The position numbers were made by a program, and so were the translations under genes. Under the pieces are notes generated by a model, which was not told where the DNA came from, did not search any database, and saw only the letters and a list, made by a program, of their open reading frames with translations. DNA of 64,000 nt, taken from contig NC_092465.1 of the NCBI RefSeq assembly GCF_047495875.1, positions 3,140,347 through 3,204,346 of the forward strand, written 5' to 3'. Positions 57,760-64,000 of the stretch are shown here, piece by piece (position 1 is the first letter of the stretch; the number at the start of each line of letters is the position of its first letter). This DNA comes from Pithys albifrons albifrons (taxonomy: Eukaryota; Chordata; Aves; Passeriformes; Thamnophilidae).

Positions 57760-60700
57760 ACAAACCACTGGAATGACCAACAGAATTAGGGGAAACTTTA
57801 TGAATGCATGAAGGGACTGTTGTCACCAAAATGTCAGCCCTGAAGTTGTAAGTGAAAATTTCAGCTCACAAAGTACTTCTTTCTTTTGTGTGGGAAGAAA
57901 AGGAAGGGGCACTTGAAATGCAGCACAGGGGTCCTGAAGAAATGAAACTGCAGGAGTTATAGGGAAGTGGTAGAAGTGTCCTGGCATCAGAGCAAATGGA
58001 AGCAAGAAGAACTGAAATGTCCCTAAAACAGCAAGCAGACAAACAGATGGGGATGGTAAAGAGGCCTCAAAGAGGTCCACTTTGCTAATAAAGGCAGCCT
58101 GTTGCTTCTCCTGACTGCTAGGAATGTCTGCCACAGGATAACAGCAGTGGGATAAAAATAAGGGAGACTTCTCCTCCTCTGTAAGAGCAAGAAAGTCACC
58201 ATACATTAATTATGAAAATAATACTTTTCTCTGTCAGATCTACTGCTGTGAGTAGTAATAGCTTCCCCTGAAAGCTGTCATAAAGTAAAAATGGTGACAA
58301 AGAGATGGCTCTGCAGAGTGATGGCAAACTGAACTGATGGCAAACTTCATTCTGTTTGTGAAGGTACATCTTTGGGGTGTGATCAGAAAATACCATCTAG
58401 CACTGAATATACAGGCACCCAGGGTGAGCCAGAGCAGTGGGCATTGGTTTTAAAACTGCAAATTAAAACAGATTTCTTGCATTGTCTCTCAGAAGGCAAG
58501 TGAAGAACTCACCAAAGAGATATTTGTATTTACCTTTGGTGTGAACTTTGAGGAGGGAAAGGGCAGCGTGAGCTCAACAGAAAAGTAGTGCTGAAAGTCA
58601 GCTTGGGGCTAAAGAGGGAAAACACATCTTATTGCAAATCCAAAGTTTGTTTTTCAAAATAATCTCAGTGCAGGTTCAGTTCGCAAAGGAGGCTCTTTGC
58701 CCCTTCCAGCCAATACCATGTGAAGGCACCATTAAATGCAGGAAGTAAACTGTGAACTTGGTTCAGAAATAACCCCATTTTCTTTTAAAGGCAATTTCAT
58801 TTTGCCTCTGAGTGACCCAAAGGTGCAGCAGGTGACACCCAGGCCCCCCAGTCCTCTTGGATTCACTGGTACAATCAGAGAGATGCTCTGACAAGGGACT
58901 GTGCCCACAATTGTGGGCTTGACTGCCGGGGCAAAATCAGAGCACAACTTGATGATGACTTTAAAATTTGGTCTGTTACTGTTTGCAAACCTTCATCTTC
59001 TGACTTATAAATTAAAGTAATTTTTTTTTGGTTTTCTTTCAGTATTGGAGCTGTTCACCAGCATTTACTCTCAGGGAGAAATAATCCACCTGCAAGCAGA
59101 TACTGTTTGTGCTCTAAAATTGAATGCAAATAGAAAGTTGTAGTCCTTTTAATAATCTATTTTTATAGCTTTTATCAAGCTTTCCCCAAAATAATAAATG
59201 AACTCAATGCTCCACTTATTTACTCTTATAAATTAGTGTTTGTGACATTCTTATTTTTTTCTTTGAAAGCTTTTTTCTTTTAAAATTTTTTAAGTACAGT
59301 ATGCAAAAGGTATTTAAAAAATCCTGTCATGGAAATAAACATTTAAAAAGTTATTTTTAATAATAACCACTTCAAGAATTTATTAATATGGGATTAATAT
59401 AGGATTATAAATTTTTAAATCTAAATTTCAAATTTTTACCTGTCAAAAATACAAATATTAAAAATGTTTTGAGGATGCTAATAGAGAGAAATATTAATTT
59501 ATGCTGTTCAGTAGCAGCCACATTAAACGTTGACCTGTGTGTGATACTAAACTCTCATAGAGAGTCAGTGATTTACTTATATTTGGCCAAATTCAGCCAA
59601 ACCTCACCCCTGTGGTAGTCAGGCAATAGAATTCAAGGAACTGCTTCTATGCTCCTTATATACAATCAAAGTAATTATTATTATTATATGAATGTCAAAT
59701 GTTCTAACCGCAGATCAAACACTATAATTTAGGTTTGTGGGAACTAATTAGTTGTTTCTGGATAGTAGCAAGTAAGATTTCCCAACTAGGCCACTTCAGC
59801 AAACTACTTAATATTCAGAGAAATGATTTTTCCTTTATAAACTTAGATCTCCATTGTGTTTTTGATAACCACAAACAAAGCCCAGTGCATCTCTCTAGCA
59901 ACGTTTTCCAGTCTGAAGCAGAGGAGCAATTTATTGATGGAACTCTCTTCATTCATATGCAATTCCTGGCCCTTTCTTTATGCTGAGGGACATTGTGTGC
60001 TTGTGCTGATGGAAGATGGAGCAGAGATACTCAGTGTAGTGAATGCCTCTGTGTTGTGCTCAGTATTACAGCACCCCTGGGATGATGTAGGACACACTTG
60101 ATGGGAGGTAAAAACCAGGAAGGAAAGATGGAGTTTGTATCTTTGGTTTGTGCCTTGTTTCCATTTTGCGTCATTATTCTCAAAAACATGGAGTTTTATT
60201 TTTTCCTAAATTCAGGATTTTTTTTTTTTAAAGGGTGATCTTGCTACAGCAGAGTCATGTTTTACTTTCCCCATCCAAATATTCCTGGGGATGGGGACTG
60301 TCAGAGGCAAGTCCACACCTGTCCTGTGAGGGTTCTCAGAAACATGGAGTGAAAATGGAGTTTGTAGGACATGACCAGCAAAATGAAGTGTCTGCAAGGG
60401 TCCTTCAACCACTACTTTTTGGTTGCCTATGCATGACCTTCCCAGGGTCCAGTTTTTTATTCCCTGCTCTTCTGCAGATACCTGAGTCAAACTGTAACTC
60501 TTGAGAGTTGTCTTACTTCTTTTATGATGCTCAGCATTTTTTTCCTCTGCTCTTCCCGCTACTTCTTCATGGACTGCTGGAAATTTTTGTGGGTACTGCA
60601 AGACATTTTTTTTTCAATCACTGAAAAGAACAAATGAATAACAAACAACAGAAAAGGTACAGAGGAATTTATGGGATATTTCTTCTTTTTCTAAAATCGT

Positions 60701-63310
60701 TTTCCTTCATATCATCACATTTCCTCTATTTCACTTCTGTTCCATTTCCTTTCCTCTTTTCTGTTGCCTTTTTTTTCCTCCCTGTTCCTTTATTAATTCT
60801 TCATCCTCGCATCATTTTTCTACTCACTTCTCTCCAGTCCTTGCCAGTTTTTAACAGTCCATGATTTCAGCTGGAAAATGTGTCGCCAGAGCCCCTCCTC
60901 CAGTAACATTAATGGCCACTCCAGCAAGCCAGCCCTGCCCTCCGTCATCTAATTTCAGACACTGAGGGGGCAGACGAAACAGATGGTTGGCACAGGCAAG
61001 GATGATTCACTGCTTGAAATCATGGTGCAACATTTCTGCAATTGGTGAGGGAGAAGGAGGTCTGACATTTGACAGAGCTGGGGAAAAATTGCCTGATCCA
61101 GGCAAAGTTCAGACTAATCACTTGACTGTTATTTTCCAGATGTACCGATCATCTGACTGTAATTGTAAAGATTCTATTGACAGGGCACAGTTTCCCAAAC
61201 ATGTTGGAGTCATTCCTGACAAAATGATTCTCCCTCAGGATGCTCAGGTCAGAGTGCTGTGGGGAATTGTGGTGCCATTTATTCATCGTTGAGTTTTCCT
61301 CTTTTTTTTTTTCGCTCTCCCTTCAGTTGGTTCATTCATCTGCTTTCCAATCACAGAAGGTTGTAGGTTTTCAGGTACAGAGTCAATAAAACTGAAGGAT
61401 AAATTTGAGCACTTACTTTCAAGCGGATTTCTTTATAAATTCAGGTAAAGTGACAAGATTTGAACATGAATATAAAGAAGGGTCAGAAATAAGCAAGGAA
61501 AATTGCAGGGCATCAGCTTTTCACCATGTACCTGATGAAAGTTAAATGGATGACTGTGGTCATGGAAATAAAGATAAGACCCCAGTCTAACTGGGGCAAA
61601 TTTAAGACCATGCAGATTCTCTGGATGGGGTTTACAGTTACCAAAATTGTGGAAGTATCCACAGCATCCAAGTTTCATTGATTCCTTTTAAGTAGCTGCT
61701 TGCTGTATATTTTGGATGTCCTCTTCATAACAGCCTTTATCCACCGTTTGGTCTGAGCCACGTCAGAGCAGAGCAGTAAATTTAATGTCAAACCTTTTGA
61801 TCAGTGAAGGGACAATGATCTTGAGCACTGTGGTGGAAATGTCTGTAACCACCCCAAACCTCAAATTTGTAACTGCATGAGTTGAAAAATGACTTAGGAA
61901 CTAGAAAAAAATTGATGAATTTTAGATGAGCAGTTCATTTTTTGGGTGCACTTAAAAAATTCCATACTCTTGTTGAGCCCTGATGTCATTTGAAATGTTT
62001 AAGCATCGAGCTTAGTGAAGTTACTTATAATTAGTCTTGCTAATTTTTATGAGTCTCGGGGATGGCTTTGCAAATGTTCTCAGCCTTCTGCTGCTCCTCT
62101 TGCTCTGAGCATGGCTGCGAATCTCGCTACTTATTTAGATGTCAAAGTGGTAACTGAAATATCCTTAAATGTCAAGGCAGTTTCTGTTTAACACCCTTGA
62201 AAATTAGGCCTTTGTTCACTGTGTCATGCTAAAATTGGGGGTGAAGGAGAGAAGAGGTGGAAGAAGTTGGTTTGCAGTTTTCAGTTACTTAACTCCTTTG
62301 AATTCTATGGGTAAAAGTCACCACCCTGACTCTGTTGGGTAAATATGATAAAGAATGGACACAGATCTAGATCATCCTCTGTGATTTCTTAGCTCAAAGG
62401 CTGGTTCTATTGTCTCACATAAAATTAACACCTGGAGAGCTTCAAACATGAAGGATTTATATCCCAAGGGGTTCAGATGTCTCAGACTCCTCGAGACAGA
62501 GAACAGGAAGGAAAACATAATGAGCTGGAAAGTGAAAATATATCATCTCAAAGAAAAAGTTGGGAGCAAAGGACAGACTGAGCAATTCCAAATAGGGAAG
62601 AGCAGGAACATGGGGATGACCTTGAATGAACCCTTGATAAAAAACTGTTAAACTTGTAAGCTGAAAATTTCTATGAAATAGAGATGGTGGAATTTTAGTT
62701 CTCCTCAGAAACATGTAGACTTTTTCCTCTAGAAGAGAGATAGTGGGGTGAGTTGGCAAAACTGGTTAGGAGAAACCTGGAAGAGTAGACAGGACCTGGC
62801 TCTGGAAATGCCCACACATGCCAGACCTCATCACAGGTGCCCAGTACATTTAAAATTGTTTTCCATTTACTTTGGTGTTTATGTATGTACTTAAAAGACT
62901 GAGATCATATTACCAGATTAGAAAATGCTGGTCTTGGGGTCTTATTGAAGAGTTATGGAAATTAATGCAAGGAGCTTCCAGTCACCAAGCAGTCACGGGA
63001 AGGAATTCAGTAACCCTTGCACAGTTGGAAGTGTTGATTTAAGACAATATGGAAACAATTTAAATGCATTATTTGTCTTGTTTTCTAACTGAAAACCTGC
63101 ATTGTCAAGTTTATAGAGATTTGGGTTTTTCTTTTCTGAATCTAAGGGTTGGGATATTTTGGGGTAAATTAGTAACTGGATTGTGATCCAGACCAGGATA
63201 TCTGACATGACTTTGGTGTGCAAGACCTTCTGTAGCAGTGAGATACAATGGATATATTTATACATATATATTGTCAGTCCATACAATGAATGGAGTGGAG
63301 AAAACATTCC
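57760..63310. other. Unique AT-rich sequence, no gene recognised
   Basis: About 5.5 kb of unique DNA. The segment 59270-59480 is very AT-rich. The segments 60870-61240 (GTGTCGCCAGAGCC, ATGTACCGATCATCTGACTG) and 61980-62160 (AAGCATCGAGCTTAGTG, GCTGCGAATCTCGCTAC) have mixed composition with a few CpG and could be conserved non-coding DNA, but I cannot show it. No tandem arrays. Confidence 0.5.
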
Positions 63311-63372
63311 ATGGAATCACTAAGGTTGGAAAGGACCCCTAAGATCATCAGGTCCATACCAACCTAAGGCAG
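63311..63372 (-). mobile_element. Short CR1 3'-end remnant (minus strand)
   Basis: ATGGAATCACTAAGGTTGGA, AAGGACCCCTAAGATCATCA and GGTCCATACC follow the reversed 3' end of the older CR1 group that opens 'ATCATTAAGGTTGGAAAAGACC'. About 60 bp are recognisable. Confidence 0.75.
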
Positions 63373-64000
63373 CTGCCTGCATTTGGTGTTATTTTTGAAC
63401 TGAATAAACACCATTGACTCTCTTTTTGGCCATGGGAGACATTTATGTGCCCAATGAACATGCAGAATTCATCCAGTGCCTTCAGCTGAATTTCCACTTG
63501 TGTGTCTCAATGCTGAGTATTTTTGGGTCTCTCCAGAAAAAACCTGGACCCTTGACAACAGGGAGAATTAACTTCCATGAGGCCAGGAGTGTGAGGACCT
63601 GCTGCAGGACAGGGACCAACTTCAGCACCTTGTTAGAACTTTCTTCTTTTAAATGAATTCTTTTTTGGCTTGCAAATGTCTTTGGAATGAAGGTAATTGA
63701 AGTTGTAGTGTTGAAATAACAACCACCAAATTCTCATTTTTTAGTGTAATTGATGGGAAAGGCTGAGAAGTAGAAAAGGAAAATATTGACTTTCATGCAT
63801 TTAAGTTTTATTTATGTGATGCTGGTCCAAAATCACCAAAATAACTCATGACACTTTATATTAGAAGTGTGTGTGTATATAACTTGGGTCATTTTAATAA
63901 AAGTAAGTTTCTTAGTCACCCAAAAATGAGCCCTCTCACAGCTTATGGAAAAGCTGCTGACACACTTTTGTCCTGACCCACTAATCTAAAACTTCAAAGG
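63373..64000. other. Unique sequence to the window end, no gene recognised
   Basis: AT-rich unique DNA with a short GTGTGTGTGTATAT run at about 63868. No other feature recognised. Confidence 0.55.

Noticed and set aside
1..64000. tRNA, rRNA or mitochondrial insertions
   Set aside because: I saw no cloverleaf box pairs, rRNA core words or mitochondrial gene sequence by reading; a covariance-model scan would be needed to exclude decayed copies.

Overview
The window looks like nuclear DNA from a bird, probably a neoavian or passerine genome. I found no protein-coding gene I can recognise, and no tRNA or rRNA. The avian call rests on about 15 copies of CR1, the dominant LINE of birds. Several copies carry the usual CR1 3' end (pairs of ATTCTATG-like words) and the shared 3' block that reads GGATGGGGCAGCCACAGC when the element lies on the minus strand. 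Most other sequence is AT-rich and unique, with stops in all frames. This fits a gene desert or a very large intron.

Layout. 1-3.4 kb: unique sequence, one plus-strand CR1 and a CpG-bearing stretch at 1.39-1.88 kb. 3.42-3.84 kb: a 16-bp minisatellite. 6-16 kb: five CR1 copies or remnants, a purine tract, a possible MIR-like fragment, and an AT microsatellite (12.7-13.1 kb) with a CR1 directly beside it. 18.7-21.1 kb: a possible 180-bp exon with a perfect GTAAGT donor, then a 1.87-kb array of 60-bp units built from two 30-bp halves. 25.88-26.77 kb: a CpG-dense composite minisatellite with a 42-bp main unit. 32.3 kb: a stop-free minus-strand segment of exactly 65 codons with splice-like borders. 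34.12-35.88 kb: a 41-bp minisatellite of about 43 copies. 36-64 kb: mostly unique DNA with scattered CR1, a compact CpG island at 45.6-46.2 kb and a CpG-retaining unique block at 54.3-54.5 kb.

The most notable content is the four large tandem arrays packed between 3.4 and 35.9 kb. Two of them show sharp sequence blocks, a sign of local unequal exchange or conversion. The long reading frames over these arrays (up to 664 codons, open on both strands) follow from repeat length and composition and are not convincing genes. Candidate functional DNA is limited to the CpG island, a few CpG-retaining blocks and two possible exons. All of these are inferences from sequence alone; no homology search, conservation or expression data were available. 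CpG counts were made by eye.
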